From contig NZ_LZSO01000047.1 of the NCBI RefSeq assembly GCF_001665785.1, forward strand, positions 1-64,000: DNA of 64,000 nt, written 5' to 3'. Both the position numbers and the translations under genes were made by a program. Source of the stretch: Mycolicibacterium peregrinum. GTDB taxonomy: Bacteria; Actinomycetota; Actinomycetes; Mycobacteriales; Mycobacteriaceae. The notes beneath the pieces were generated by a model, which did no database searches, was not told the DNA's origin, and worked only from the letters and a program-made list of their open reading frames with translations. Shown piece by piece: positions 1 through 9,093 of this stretch (positions are counted from its first letter, which is position 1; each line of letters starts with the position of its first letter).

Positions 1-1435
1 GGGGTGCGGGGGGCGGAGCCATCTCGGCGGGTAGGAGCATGTCCCCCAACGACTTCGGCGCTTGAACCGGTGTGTCCGAGACGATCGGTGATCCGGGGTA
101 CGCCGCGGGTGAGGGGTTCGCGGGGAAACCGTTGGGTGCGTACGATCCCGGCGGGCCCGGGGGCGCACCCCATCCCGCCGGCGGCGCCACGTCACCGGCA
201 CCGGTGTAGGCCGACACCGCCGGCGGTTGGTCCGCGTACGGCTGCGGACGCCCGCCGGCCCCACCAGGTGCGAGGTTGGGGTCGGTGTACACCAGGTTCT
301 CCGGGCTGGGCGCCTTGCGTAGATAGGCGTTGAACGGCATCGGCAGGTAGTTGAAGTTGATCAACGACAAGGCCGGCCCGAGGTACTGGGCGCACAGCTT
401 GGAGGATTCGGATGCCGTGGCATTCTTCACCGCCGAGATCGCCGAGCAGACCACCGAAACCGGATCGGCGAAGTTCGACAGTGCGAAAGCACCGACGGCG
501 GTCCCACTGTCGGGGTTGTAGATGTTGTAGCCGTTGGCGATCGCGTTGGGCGCGACGTGCAGGACGTTCTCGAGCTTGGCCTTGTTGTCCACCAGATTCT
601 GGGTGACGTTGTTCAACCGCTCCAGTTGCTCAGCGGTCTGATCGCGAGTGCCGGCGATGAACCGCCGGACGTTACCGACGGCATCGGCCAGATTGGTCAG
701 CGCACCGTCCAGATCGGAGCGGCTCCCGTCGACAACGCTGGTGACGTTCGCGAGATGTCCCTGGAACTCCACGATCTGGGCATTGCTGTCCCGCAGTGCC
801 GTCACGAAGACCTGCAGATTCTTGATGGTGCCGACGAGATCGCCGCTCCCCTGGCCGAGGATTTTTGCGACACCGGACAACTGGCTGATCGCCTCGTGCA
901 GTTTCTCACCGTTGCCGTTCATGGCGGTGGCGGCACTGTCGACGAACCTGCTCAGCGAGGTGGCCGACGCGCCGTTGATCGGTCCCAGGTCGCTCGCCAA
1001 TCGCATCAGCTGGTCCTTGACCTGGTCCCACTCGACAGGAACGGCGGTGCGCTCGACACCGATCTGTGCACCGTCGGCCATGGTCGGCCCGACGTCTTCG
1101 TAGGCCGGGGCCAACTGGACATAACGAGCGGCAACCAGGTTCTGCGCCATCAGGATCGCCTTGGCGTCGGCCGGAATCTTCACGCCGTGATCGACGGCGA
1201 GGGTGATTCGCGCCTGCCCGCCGACCGGTTCGATGCTCTTGATGGAGCCGACCTTGACGCCTGCCACGCGGACCTCGTCACCCGGGTAGATCGCGGTGGC
1301 CGAGGTGAAGTACGCGGTGATGGTGGTCGGCTTGAAGGCGGTCTGCCGCACGATCACCACCGTGCCGGCCAGTGCCAGCGCGGTGAGCAGCACCAACACG
1401 GTGCGGCTGATCCGCTTGCGGTTGCGGGCGATCAT
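1..1435 (-). CDS. mceD: MceD family substrate-binding subunit, partial (3' end outside window)
   Basis: Fourth mce gene of an yrbEAB-mceABCD operon read leftward. The ATG at 1435 overlaps the mceC stop (ATGA). Translation gives a short N-terminal membrane anchor (about residues 10-28), then the MlaD/Mce domain (YFTSATAIYPGDEVRVAGVK), a helical region, and a Pro/Gly/Ala-rich tail still open at position 1. At least 478 residues are present. Mce proteins form the periplasmic tunnel of actinobacterial lipid or steroid importers; the YrbE pair is the permease. Position and the proline-rich tail fit MceD. mceE and mceF would lie to the left, outside the window. The operon number (mce1-mce9 types) cannot be assigned from sequence alone. 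Confidence 0.93.
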   Translation of the reverse strand, partial: MIARNRKRISRTVLVLLTALALAGTVVIVRQTAFKPTTITAYFTSATAIYPGDEVRVAGVKVGSIKSIEPVGGQARITLAVDHGVKIPADAKAILMAQNLVAARYVQLAPAYEDVGPTMADGAQIGVERTAVPVEWDQVKDQLMRLASDLGPINGASATSLSRFVDSAATAMNGNGEKLHEAISQLSGVAKILGQGSGDLVGTIKNLQVFVTALRDSNAQIVEFQGHLANVTSVVDGSRSDLDGALTNLADAVGNVRRFIAGTRDQTAEQLERLNNVTQNLVDNKAKLENVLHVAPNAIANGYNIYNPDSGTAVGAFALSNFADPVSVVCSAISAVKNATASESSKLCAQYLGPALSLINFNYLPMPFNAYLRKAPSPENLVYTDPNLAPGGAGGRPQPYADQPPAVSAYTGAGDVAPPAGWGAPPGPPGSYAPNGFPANPSPAAYPGSPIVSDTPVQAPKSLGDMLLPAEMAPPPAP

Positions 1436-2514
1436 CGACTTCCTCCAGGAATGCCGTTGTGGGGCCATGGGAATTCGGCGCGTGGGCCGGCATTGTCCGG
1501 CGGTTGGCCGGCGTTGGTACCGCGCCGGAATCCGAATGCGTAGTCGAGGAAGGGCTGAAGAGTCTGTGCCGGTAGGAGGTTCCCGACGAAGGCGTTGTAA
1601 TACCAGCCGTTGTTCACCGATTCACCCTGGGTGACCTGGTATTTGGCGAGGCCCGCCAGTGCGCCGGCGATGTTGTCGCGGTTCTTCTCCAGCATCGCCG
1701 TCACCGAGTTGAGCTGCTTGAGGGTGGGCGCGAGCTCTTCTTCGTTGTCGTGGACCAGTCCGGAGAGCTGCTGAGACAGCGCCGAGGTGTTGGCCAGCAG
1801 GTTGACGATCGCGTACCGGCGCTGGTCGAGCACTCCGGTCAACGCGTTGGCGTCCAGCAGCAGCGTGTTGACCTGCTCGCTGCGCTTCGACAGGATGCCG
1901 GTCACGTCGGCGGCGCTCTTGAGCAGGTTCGACAGGGACTCGTTGCGACTGTTCAGCGTTTCCGACAGCCGGGACAGACCCTTGAAAGTCGGTCCCAGTT
2001 GCGGGGCCATGCGATCGATGGTGTCCGACAATGTATCCAGGGATTGCGTGAGCGCAGCAGTGTCGGTGCCGGCCGTGTTGTTCGTGAAGTCGCCGACGGC
2101 GTTGGTCAACGAATACGGTGACGCCGTCCTGGTGATGGGAATGGTGTCCGAGGCGCGCATTGTGCCCGCGCCGGCCGGTTCCAGGGTGAGCATCCTGGCA
2201 CCGAGCATGGTCCCGGTGCGGATGTGCGCGGTGGTGGCGGAGCCCAGGCGTACCTTGCTGTCGAGAGTGAAGGTCACCAGTGCCTTGCCGTGACTCAGGC
2301 TGACGTCGGTGACGAGGCCCTTGGTAACCCCGGAGATCTTGACGTCGTTACCTGTGGTGATTCCACCGGCCTCGGCGAACAGTGCGTGATACTTCACCGA
2401 CGTGGCCCACGACCACAGTGCCTGAGGCTGGAGCCCGACGGCGATGACCATCGCGATCAGCACGATCCCGATCAGCCCGCTCCGAACGAGATGCGATCCA
2501 CGGTATTTCAGCAT
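1432..2514 (-). CDS. mceC: MceC family protein
   Basis: 360 residues. The ATG at 2514 overlaps the mceB stop, and the stop overlaps the mceD start. An N-terminal transmembrane anchor (MLKYRGSHLVRSGLIGIVLI) is followed by the Mce/MlaD domain with the motif GNDVKISGVTKG near residue 50, then long helical segments rich in Leu/Ser/Asn typical of the Mce coiled-coil tunnel. The C-terminus is short and Pro/Gly-rich. It is part of the YrbE/Mce importer complex spanning the envelope. Tight overlaps with both neighbours indicate translational coupling. Confidence 0.93.
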   Translation of the reverse strand: MLKYRGSHLVRSGLIGIVLIAMVIAVGLQPQALWSWATSVKYHALFAEAGGITTGNDVKISGVTKGLVTDVSLSHGKALVTFTLDSKVRLGSATTAHIRTGTMLGARMLTLEPAGAGTMRASDTIPITRTASPYSLTNAVGDFTNNTAGTDTAALTQSLDTLSDTIDRMAPQLGPTFKGLSRLSETLNSRNESLSNLLKSAADVTGILSKRSEQVNTLLLDANALTGVLDQRRYAIVNLLANTSALSQQLSGLVHDNEEELAPTLKQLNSVTAMLEKNRDNIAGALAGLAKYQVTQGESVNNGWYYNAFVGNLLPAQTLQPFLDYAFGFRRGTNAGQPPDNAGPRAEFPWPHNGIPGGSR

Positions 2515-3545
2515 CAGGGCTCCCCACAGCGTCCGGTGTTCTGCATGATCCACGGGAAGTACGCGGTGCGCCCCTGCAGGTCGGTGACCCGGACATTCAT
2601 GCCGCACAGGTACTGATTGATGAAGCTGCCGTAGGCCCCCAACCGGACGAGCTTGCGGTAGTTCTTGGGTGCGTTCTGCAACGAAAGGTCCATCCGCGCC
2701 ATGTCGTCCTCATTCGAGAGCAGCGGCGCCAGCCGGGTGAGTTGATCGACGGTGCCCGACAGGGGCGGCCGAGCTTGGGTCATGAGGTCTGTCAGAGACG
2801 CGGTTCCGTTGTCGAGCGCGGTAATCGCCTCGCCGATGGGATCGCGTTCCTGGGACAGACCGGTGATGAGTTGTTGCAGTTGCTCGACGGCTCCGGAGAA
2901 TTTGTCACCGTCCTCGGCGACCGTTGCCACGGTGGTTTTCAGGTTGTCGATCAGCTGCTGCACGGTCTGTCCGTTGTCGGCGAGCGCCTGGGTGAACGAG
3001 GTCGTGTGTGCCATCAGCGATTCCACCGTGCCGCCCTGGCCTTGCAGGATCTGGATCAGCGAGTTTGTCAGCGCGTTGACGTTCTGGGCGTTGAGTCCCT
3101 GAATGACTGGCTTGAGCCCACCGAGCAGCAGATCGAGATCCAGCGCCGGCTCGGTGCGCTCGAGCGGGATCTGCGAACCCGCCGGCTGGATCTTGGTCGA
3201 CCCAGGACTGTCGAGCAGCTCTAGATAGCGGTTGCCGACCAGATCCAGGTAGCGCACCGCAACCTTGGTCGCGGTTGTCATGACGACTTCGCGGTCCGAG
3301 TCGAAGTGGACCAGAACGGTGTTGTCAGGTTGCAGCGCAACGTCGTTGACCGTGCCGACGCGAATGCCCGCCACCCGGACGGAATCACCGACCTTCAAGC
3401 TGGACGCGTCGCTGAACACGGCCGAATAACCGTTGGTCGATCCGGTGCGGTACTGGCCCATGATCGCGAACAGCGCTGCGGTCAGGAGCAACATCGTCAC
3501 GCCGAACACGCCGAACTTGATCGCGGTGCCGATGCTGCGCGTCAT
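2514..3545 (-). CDS. mceB: MceB family protein
   Basis: 343 residues, starting at the ATG at 3545 that overlaps the mceA stop. The N-terminal anchor (FGVFGVTMLLLTAALFAIMG) is followed by the Mce domain (motif VGDSVRVAGIRVGTV) and a helical region. The C-terminus carries two cysteines (YLCGMNV, NTGRCGEP), as is common in MceB proteins. It is predicted to be an envelope-anchored tunnel subunit of the same importer. An in-frame extension upstream to 3728 is possible but lies inside mceA and lacks a ribosome-binding site. Confidence 0.93.
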   Translation of the reverse strand: MTRSIGTAIKFGVFGVTMLLLTAALFAIMGQYRTGSTNGYSAVFSDASSLKVGDSVRVAGIRVGTVNDVALQPDNTVLVHFDSDREVVMTTATKVAVRYLDLVGNRYLELLDSPGSTKIQPAGSQIPLERTEPALDLDLLLGGLKPVIQGLNAQNVNALTNSLIQILQGQGGTVESLMAHTTSFTQALADNGQTVQQLIDNLKTTVATVAEDGDKFSGAVEQLQQLITGLSQERDPIGEAITALDNGTASLTDLMTQARPPLSGTVDQLTRLAPLLSNEDDMARMDLSLQNAPKNYRKLVRLGAYGSFINQYLCGMNVRVTDLQGRTAYFPWIMQNTGRCGEP

Positions 3546-4729
3546 CCCGGTTGTCCTATCTGAGGTGTGTTGCGGGGCGGACCGTCGAGCGGGCCGTACA
3601 ACGCCTGCTTGAGTCCCTCGGAGTTCAACAGGATTCCTTGGTTCCCGTACTGCGCCGGGTTGGCGTCGATGTCGGTGACCACGAACGGCGGCCGTTGTTC
3701 GAAGCCGACCTCGGGCAGGCCCTGGCACTGCGGGCCGCCGGTGGCGGCGACCTTCGGCAGGTTGCCCGGGTAGCGGTAGCGTTCGGTACCGAGCAGGAAC
3801 GAGTCCAGCAGCATGACGCCGGGTAGCGGCTGTGGCGGTCCCATCGCCAGCGGCACCATTCCCTTGAGCACACAGTTGAGTGCCGGGTTGTACTGGTTGA
3901 GCAGATTCGTGGTCGGCACCAGCAGCCGCATCGCGTCGGTCACCCCGGCGCTGTTGGTCGAGACCACATCATTGCCGACGTCGGCCAGTCCGATCGCGCT
4001 GACCAACAACGCATCCAGATCATTGCGGCGATCGACAACGGTGTCGCTGAGCCGTGTCGCGTTGCGCATGGTCTCGACCAGGTCCGGTCCGGCGTCGGCG
4101 TAAGCGTTGAAAACCTGTGGTGCGGCGGCTATCTCATGACTCAGCGTGCCGAGGCTGGGGGCGAACTTGGCCAGCATGTCGTCCAGATCGACCAGAGTCT
4201 GGCCGAGCTTGTCGCCACGACCGTCGATGGCCTGGGCCATCGCGCCGAGAGTCTCGTTGAGCTTTTCCGGTTGGATCTGTGCCAGCACCGACACCAACTG
4301 CTCGAACACCGTGTTGATCTCGACGGTGGTGTGCGTGGCGTCGAGCACCTGACCGGCGTACATCGAATTCTTCGACGGCTCCGGAGGTGGCACGAGCTGG
4401 ACGAACTTGGCGCCGAACACGGTGCTGGAAGCGATCTCCACACCGGTGTTGGACGGAATCAACTGCAGATCTTCGGGATTCATCGCAAGCCGAAGTGCGG
4501 CCTGCCCATCCGGCAAGGTGTCGATGGCAACGACCTTGCCGACCTGTGCTCCGTGCAGTTTGACCTTGGCGTCGGGGTTCATCACCAGACCGGCCCGCGG
4601 CGAGATGACGGTCACCGACGCGGTGGGCGCGACCCCGCCGCGAAACAGCACGACCGCGCCGGTGACGAGCGCGGCGATCACCGCGACCGTGGTCAGCCCG
4701 ACCAAAAGACGTATAGCGTCACGCGACAT
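3542..4729 (-). CDS. mceA: MceA family protein
   Basis: 395 residues. The start is the ATG at 4729, chosen because AAGAAGG sits just upstream; a longer frame to 4777 would overlap yrbEB. One N-terminal membrane segment (residues 6-30) precedes the Mce domain (VMNPDAKVKLHGAQVGKVV), followed by the long helical domain with a paired-Cys C-terminal region (LNCVLK ... GPQCQGLPEVG). It is the first substrate-binding subunit of the importer, 13 bp downstream of yrbEB. Confidence 0.93.
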   Translation of the reverse strand: MSRDAIRLLVGLTTVAVIAALVTGAVVLFRGGVAPTASVTVISPRAGLVMNPDAKVKLHGAQVGKVVAIDTLPDGQAALRLAMNPEDLQLIPSNTGVEIASSTVFGAKFVQLVPPPEPSKNSMYAGQVLDATHTTVEINTVFEQLVSVLAQIQPEKLNETLGAMAQAIDGRGDKLGQTLVDLDDMLAKFAPSLGTLSHEIAAAPQVFNAYADAGPDLVETMRNATRLSDTVVDRRNDLDALLVSAIGLADVGNDVVSTNSAGVTDAMRLLVPTTNLLNQYNPALNCVLKGMVPLAMGPPQPLPGVMLLDSFLLGTERYRYPGNLPKVAATGGPQCQGLPEVGFEQRPPFVVTDIDANPAQYGNQGILLNSEGLKQALYGPLDGPPRNTPQIGQPG

Positions 4730-4742
4730 CAGATGCCTTCTT

Positions 4743-5600
4743 TTAACCGGAGAGGTTGAAGTTGCCGTTGGAGCCATAGACGGCCAGCGAGATCAGCAGG
4801 GTGATCGAGACGACGACGATCAGCGACGTCCGGACCGCGTTGCCGACGGCCACGCCGACACCGGCCGGGCCGCCGGTGGCGAAGAAGCCGAAGTAGGTGT
4901 GCACCAGCAGGATCGCCAACGCCATCAGCAGCGCCTGCAGGAATGACCAGAGCAGATCGATCGGGTTGAGGAAGGTGCTGAAGTAGTGCCCGTACAGACC
5001 ACCGGACTGCCCGAGCAGCACGACGGTGGTGAACTGACTGGCCAGGAAGGACAGGATCACCGCGATCGAGTACAGCGGGGTGATCGCGATCATTCCGGCC
5101 ACGATGCGACTGGACACCAGGTACTCGACGGGCCGGATCGCCATCGCTTCGAGGGCGTCGACCTCCTCATTGATCCGCATGGCGCCGAGTTGCGCGGTGA
5201 CGCCGGCGCCGAAGGTGGCGGCCAGGCCGATACCGGCGACGATGGGCGCCGAGATCCGGACGTTGATGAAGGCGGCCAGGAATCCGGTGAGCGCTTCGAT
5301 GCCGATGTTGCCCAGGGAGGAGTAGCCCTGGATCGCCAGAACCCCGCCGGTGGCCAGGGTCAGGAATCCGACGATGACGACGGTTCCACCGATCATCGCC
5401 AATGTTCCTGCACCCATGCTGATTTCAGCGATCAGCCGGACAACTTCCTTACGGTAGTGCATGGCCGCATGGGGCATGCCCGCCAGCGCCCGCCCGTAGA
5501 ACAGGACATGGTCACCGATGCCGCTCAGCGCGGCACCCGGCCGGCGGACGGCCCGGGACAGGCGCGGGTACGCCGACTGAAGTACTGCCGTGGCCGTCAT
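4743..5600 (-). CDS. yrbEB: YrbE/MlaE family permease, second subunit
   Basis: 285 residues with about five or six hydrophobic segments. The MlaE-family signature is clear: NEEVDALEAMAIRPVEYLV around residues 135-153. YrbEA and YrbEB form the inner-membrane permease of Mce importers, energised by a separately encoded MlaF-type ATPase that is not in this window. The ATG at 5600 overlaps the yrbEA stop. The gene continues the operon toward mceA. Confidence 0.95.
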   Translation of the reverse strand: MTATAVLQSAYPRLSRAVRRPGAALSGIGDHVLFYGRALAGMPHAAMHYRKEVVRLIAEISMGAGTLAMIGGTVVIVGFLTLATGGVLAIQGYSSLGNIGIEALTGFLAAFINVRISAPIVAGIGLAATFGAGVTAQLGAMRINEEVDALEAMAIRPVEYLVSSRIVAGMIAITPLYSIAVILSFLASQFTTVVLLGQSGGLYGHYFSTFLNPIDLLWSFLQALLMALAILLVHTYFGFFATGGPAGVGVAVGNAVRTSLIVVVSITLLISLAVYGSNGNFNLSG

Positions 5601-6367
5601 CGCGTGGTCATCTGGATGCCGATGGCGGTGACCACCACGTTGACGACGAACAACGCCATGAAGGCGTAGACCACCGTTTCGTTGACGGCGTTGCCCACCG
5701 CTTTGGCACCGCCACCCGACACGGTCAGACCGCGGTAGCACGCGACCAGTCCGGCGATCAGGCCGAACAGGGCCGCCTTGACGCAGGAGATGACGACTTC
5801 CGGAATGCCGGTGAGCAGGGTGATTCCTGCGGCGAAAGCGCCGGGGTTGACGTCTTGGACGAACACCGAGAACAGGTATCCGCCAAGGATTCCGATGATC
5901 ACCACGACGCTGTTGAGCAGCAGCGCCACCAGACCCGAGGCCAGCATCCGCGGGGTGACCAGACGCTGGATCGGGTTGATGCCCAGCACCTCCATGGCGT
6001 CGATCTCCTCACGGACGGTCCGCGACCCCAGATCCGCGCACATCGCCGTGGCCCCGGCACCGGCCACGATCAGCACCGTCACCATCGGCCCCACCTGGGT
6101 CACGGCGCCGAACGCCGCGCCCGCCCCGGAAAGGTCGGCCGCCCCCAGCTCTCGCAACAGGATGTTCAGGGTGAACGACACCAGGACCGTGAACGGGATC
6201 GCGACCAACAGCGTCGGCGCCATGGAAACCCGTGCCACGAACCAGGATTGGTCAAGGAACTCGCGCCATTGGAATGGTCTGCGCACCGTGAATCTGGCGG
6301 CATCCACCGACATGGCGAACAACCCACCCACCCCCTCGAGTGGGCCGGCGAGTTGTCGCTGCAGCAT
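5597..6367 (-). CDS. yrbEA: YrbE/MlaE family permease, first subunit
   Basis: 256 residues and the first gene of the mce operon. The start is the ATG at 6367, with GGAG eight bases upstream; a longer frame to 6478 has no such site. The MlaE signature EEIDAMEVLGINPIQRLVTP lies near residues 118-137, with several membrane helices around it. It is predicted to be an inner-membrane permease of a lipid/steroid importer. The promoter region is shared with the divergent HsaD-like hydrolase, which suggests that uptake and ring catabolism are controlled together. Confidence 0.95.
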   Translation of the reverse strand: MLQRQLAGPLEGVGGLFAMSVDAARFTVRRPFQWREFLDQSWFVARVSMAPTLLVAIPFTVLVSFTLNILLRELGAADLSGAGAAFGAVTQVGPMVTVLIVAGAGATAMCADLGSRTVREEIDAMEVLGINPIQRLVTPRMLASGLVALLLNSVVVIIGILGGYLFSVFVQDVNPGAFAAGITLLTGIPEVVISCVKAALFGLIAGLVACYRGLTVSGGGAKAVGNAVNETVVYAFMALFVVNVVVTAIGIQMTTR

Positions 6368-6509
6368 CGGGTTCTCCTTTTCTGCGTGGGGGGTCACCCG
6401 GTGGCCGGTATGACCTGGAACACGTCTCGACCGGGAACCATCGCAGTTCACAACCGAGCGCACCATTGCGTGTCCCACCCACCGGGAATACCGCCCCGCC
6501 GCTGCCAGT

Positions 6510-6524
6510 CACCGGTCAGCGGAA
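6510..6524. promoter_or_regulatory. Candidate 15-bp palindrome in the mce / hydrolase divergent promoter
   Basis: The sequence CACCG-GTCAG-CGGAA matches 12 of 15 positions of the recurring palindrome TCCCG-STSAS-CGGGA described in the findings. It sits between the divergent yrbEA (start 6367) and HsaD-like (start 6597) genes. It is one of the weaker copies. Confidence 0.35.
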
Positions 6525-6596
6525 CATCCCATTGCCGCCCTTCTGGTCAGCGTGTGAGGCTGGATGCAACGAGCCCGGCAAAAGGAAAGAAGACAC

Positions 6597-7475
6597 GTGT
6601 CAAGTTCTACTGCGACCACCACCGGTGTCGGTACGACGGATGCGCTGCGTGAGATCGACACCAGTGCAGGAACTTTGCGGTACTACGACGTCGGCCAGGG
6701 TCCGACCGTCCTGTTTCTGCACGGATCGGGTCCCGGCGTGACCGGGTGGCGCAACTTCCGCGGGGTGCTACCGACGTTCGCCGAACGCTTCCGCTGCCTA
6801 GTCCTGGAGTTCCCAGGTTTCGGAGTTTCCGATGACTGGGGCGGGCACCCGATGGTCACCGCTCAGGGCGCCGTCACTCCCTTTCTGGATGCGCTCGGTA
6901 TCGAACGGGTGGACATCGTCGGCAACTCCATGGGCGGCGGGGTCGGTATCAACGCGGCGATCAACGCGCCCGAGCGGGTCGGCCGCCTCGTGACGATCGG
7001 CGGGATCGGTACGACGATCTTCTCCCCCGGGCCGAGCGAGGGAATCCGTCTGCTCCAGGAATTCACCGAGGACCCGACTCGGCAGCGCTTGATCGACTGG
7101 CTGCATTCCATGGTCTACGACCGGTCGTTGGTCACCGAGGAGCTCATCGAGGAGCGCTGGACGCTGGCGACCGACCCGGAGACGTTGGCCGCCGCACGCC
7201 GCATGTACGGGAAGGCGGCGTTCGCAGCGATGATGGCATCGATGGCCGCTTCAGACCTGCCCATGCCATGGGCGCGGATGCACAAGGCGTCGGCACCGAC
7301 ACTGTTGACGTGGGGACGCGATGATCGCGTGAGTCCGCTTGACATGGCCCTGATTCCGATGCGGACCATACCGAACGCCGAGCTTCACGTGTTCCCCAAC
7401 TGCGGGCACTGGGCCATGATCGAGGCGAAGACTGCCTTCGAGTCGGTTGTCACGACATTCCTGACGAGGGGTTAG
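6597..7475 (+). CDS. Meta-cleavage-product C-C hydrolase, HsaD/BphD-like
   Basis: 292 residues. The start is the GTG at 6597, preceded by AAAGGAAAGAAG; an in-frame ATG at 6564 lacks a ribosome-binding site. It is an alpha/beta hydrolase with the oxyanion region HGSGPGVTGW, nucleophile elbow GNSMGGG (Ser about 111), acid WGRDDRVSP (Asp about 243) and His in NCGHWAM (about 271). This is the MCP-hydrolase pattern of HsaD/BphD, which cleave the meta-cleavage product of a catechol ring; in steroid degradation the product comes from HsaC. It is divergent from the mce operon and ends over the TetR gene. With the HsaA/B/C-like genes in the window, an HsaD role is likely, though exact specificity is unproven. 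Confidence 0.82.
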   Translation: MSSSTATTTGVGTTDALREIDTSAGTLRYYDVGQGPTVLFLHGSGPGVTGWRNFRGVLPTFAERFRCLVLEFPGFGVSDDWGGHPMVTAQGAVTPFLDALGIERVDIVGNSMGGGVGINAAINAPERVGRLVTIGGIGTTIFSPGPSEGIRLLQEFTEDPTRQRLIDWLHSMVYDRSLVTEELIEERWTLATDPETLAAARRMYGKAAFAAMMASMAASDLPMPWARMHKASAPTLLTWGRDDRVSPLDMALIPMRTIPNAELHVFPNCGHWAMIEAKTAFESVVTTFLTRG

Positions 7476-8116
7476 CGGCTTCCGTCCGACCGTTGGAGGC
7501 CGGCGAGCACCATGGCGATTCCGGACCGGTGCGCAGCTATCAACTCGTCAAGTTCATGCGGTTCCTTGGCGTCGGTCCACCAGATGTAGGCGTTACTGCT
7601 GACATGGACGATAAGCCTGCTCGGCAATGAGCGCGTGAACACGTCCTCGCCCAAGTCGAAATGCCCCGCCAGGAACTCGGTGATGGCGTCGACGAGGTTC
7701 TCGCTCCATTCCATCCATCGCAGTCGGTACTGCGGAGTCTCGGCGACTAGCGACATCAGTCTCCGTGCCTTCTCTACCGACTGCCGATGCTGGGCGCCAG
7801 CCGACCGGCGGTGCCGGACCTCGACCGTGAACATGTCGACAAGGACATCTACGGGGTCTGAATCCGCTGCAGCACAGGACAACAGACTGCGCATGTTGAT
7901 CTCACTCCGCCCGAACAACGGACCAAGAACGTCTTCCTTCACCGGGAAGTGGCGGTAGAACGTACGCGTCGCGATGCCGACTTCGGCGCAAATGCGCTCC
8001 ACGGTTGCCGTGGTGTCGCCGTCGGCGATGAAGATGTCGCATGCGGTCCTGGCGATGTTGAGCCGCAATTCCTCAGCGCGACGCTCAGTGAGCGTCGGCC
8101 CCTTACCTCTGGGCAT
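7472..8116 (-). CDS. TetR-family regulator (TetR-1)
   Basis: 214 residues. The N-terminal helix-turn-helix covers about residues 30-55 (VERICAEVGIATRTFYRHFP). The C-terminal ligand domain is close to that of the TetR gene at 54820-55434: both share TERRAEEL/SERRAEEL near the N-terminus, HFPVKEDV after the HTH, and PQYRLRW in the ligand domain. The gene overlaps the end of the HsaD-like hydrolase tail to tail by four bases and is divergent from an IclR gene. A 33-bp imperfect palindrome at 8187-8219 lies between the two divergent genes and is the probable operator. Confidence 0.88.
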   Translation of the reverse strand: MPRGKGPTLTERRAEELRLNIARTACDIFIADGDTTATVERICAEVGIATRTFYRHFPVKEDVLGPLFGRSEINMRSLLSCAAADSDPVDVLVDMFTVEVRHRRSAGAQHRQSVEKARRLMSLVAETPQYRLRWMEWSENLVDAITEFLAGHFDLGEDVFTRSLPSRLIVHVSSNAYIWWTDAKEPHELDELIAAHRSGIAMVLAGLQRSDGSR

Positions 8117-8186
8117 TCGATGATTGTCGTCGCACCGGCACGGGGTCTCCTTTACTTCGCAGGCGCGCTGTGCTTAGACTCACACC

Positions 8187-8219
8187 TGTCACGTTGTGAC
8201 ACATATGCAGAGTATGACA
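8187..8219. promoter_or_regulatory. 33-bp operator candidate, copy 1 (TetR-1 / IclR-1)
   Basis: A 33-bp element bounded by TGTCA at 8187 and TGACA at 8219, containing a perfect inner palindrome TGTCAC-GTT-GTGACA at 8187-8201. It matches the element at 55570-55602 in 24 of 33 positions with identical length and spacing. It ends 15 bp before the IclR start at 8235 and lies 71 bp from the TetR-1 start. Confidence 0.72.
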
Positions 8220-8234
8220 GGTATGGAGGGTTTT

Positions 8235-9086
8235 GTGCCAACGTCGGATGACGACGCTGCTCCCATAGCGCTGCTCAATCGAGCGGCTGCACTTCTGGAG
8301 GTGTTCGGCGCACGACAAACGCTCACACTGGCGGAAATCACCAGGTATTCGAACGTTCCGCGCTCGTCGACTCATCGCATCCTGCAGGGGCTGGTCCAGC
8401 TCGGTTGGATCGAACGCCATGGTGCCGAATACACACTCGGACTGAAGATGTTCGAATTCGGCCGCCAGGCAGTGCGGCAGCGTCGAGTTCCCGAAGCGGC
8501 ACTGCCGGTGATGGCGGACCTACACCGTCGCACCGGGCTGACGGCGCATCTCAGCGTCCTGACGGGTACTCACGTGCTGCATATCGAACGCTTCGGCATG
8601 TGGCCCAGCTCCGGCAGTTGTTGGCAGGTCGGTTTCAAGCAGCCCGTGGAACAGAGTGCCGCCGGCAGAGCGCTGCTGGCCCAGATGGACGAGTCAGCCT
8701 GGCCAGAGTTGCGGTACGCGGTGACATCGCCGTACGGAATTCGCAACCGGACGGAGTTGGATCGAAGTCTGACCGCCGTACGCGCTCGCGGCGGGGTCGC
8801 CGTCGATGCCGAGGGATGTGAGCGGGGAGTCACCGTCGTGGCCGCTCCGATCAGCGTGAGCGAGGGAGGCAATCAGTTTGCGCTGTCGCTGTGCGGGCCC
8901 ACCAGGTCGACGCGGATCGAGCCCGTCGCCGCCGCTGTTCACAGCGCGTCATGGGCGATCTGCCATAGCCTTTCAGACGTGCCCCGCAACGGCGCACGCC
9001 AGTCACGAGCGGCGCATCGCGTGGTGACGCCGGCCATGATCCATCGGACCGGCGAGCCCACCGTGGCAGCCGTCGGGGGTAGGTGA
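8235..9086 (+). CDS. IclR-family regulator (IclR-1)
   Basis: 283 residues from the GTG at 8235, chosen because GGAGG lies five bases upstream; in-frame ATGs at 8196 and 8223 lack such a site and fall in or next to the operator. The winged HTH is near the N-terminus (LTLAEITRYSNVPRSSTHRI) and is followed by the IclR effector domain (QSAAGRALLA). It resembles the IclR at 19084-19941 in the HTH and the LGLKMFEFG/LGMRLVELG segment. The C-terminal 40 residues are low-complexity. It is divergent from TetR-1 and probably controls nearby catabolic genes. Confidence 0.88.
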   Translation: MPTSDDDAAPIALLNRAAALLEVFGARQTLTLAEITRYSNVPRSSTHRILQGLVQLGWIERHGAEYTLGLKMFEFGRQAVRQRRVPEAALPVMADLHRRTGLTAHLSVLTGTHVLHIERFGMWPSSGSCWQVGFKQPVEQSAAGRALLAQMDESAWPELRYAVTSPYGIRNRTELDRSLTAVRARGGVAVDAEGCERGVTVVAAPISVSEGGNQFALSLCGPTRSTRIEPVAAAVHSASWAICHSLSDVPRNGARQSRAAHRVVTPAMIHRTGEPTVAAVGGR

Positions 9087-9093
9087 CGAGAAC

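Noticed and set aside
1..6367. Assigning the mce operon as mce4 (cholesterol importer)
   Set aside because: None of the usual mce4 neighbours are adjacent to yrbEA, and operon class cannot be read from the proteins by eye.
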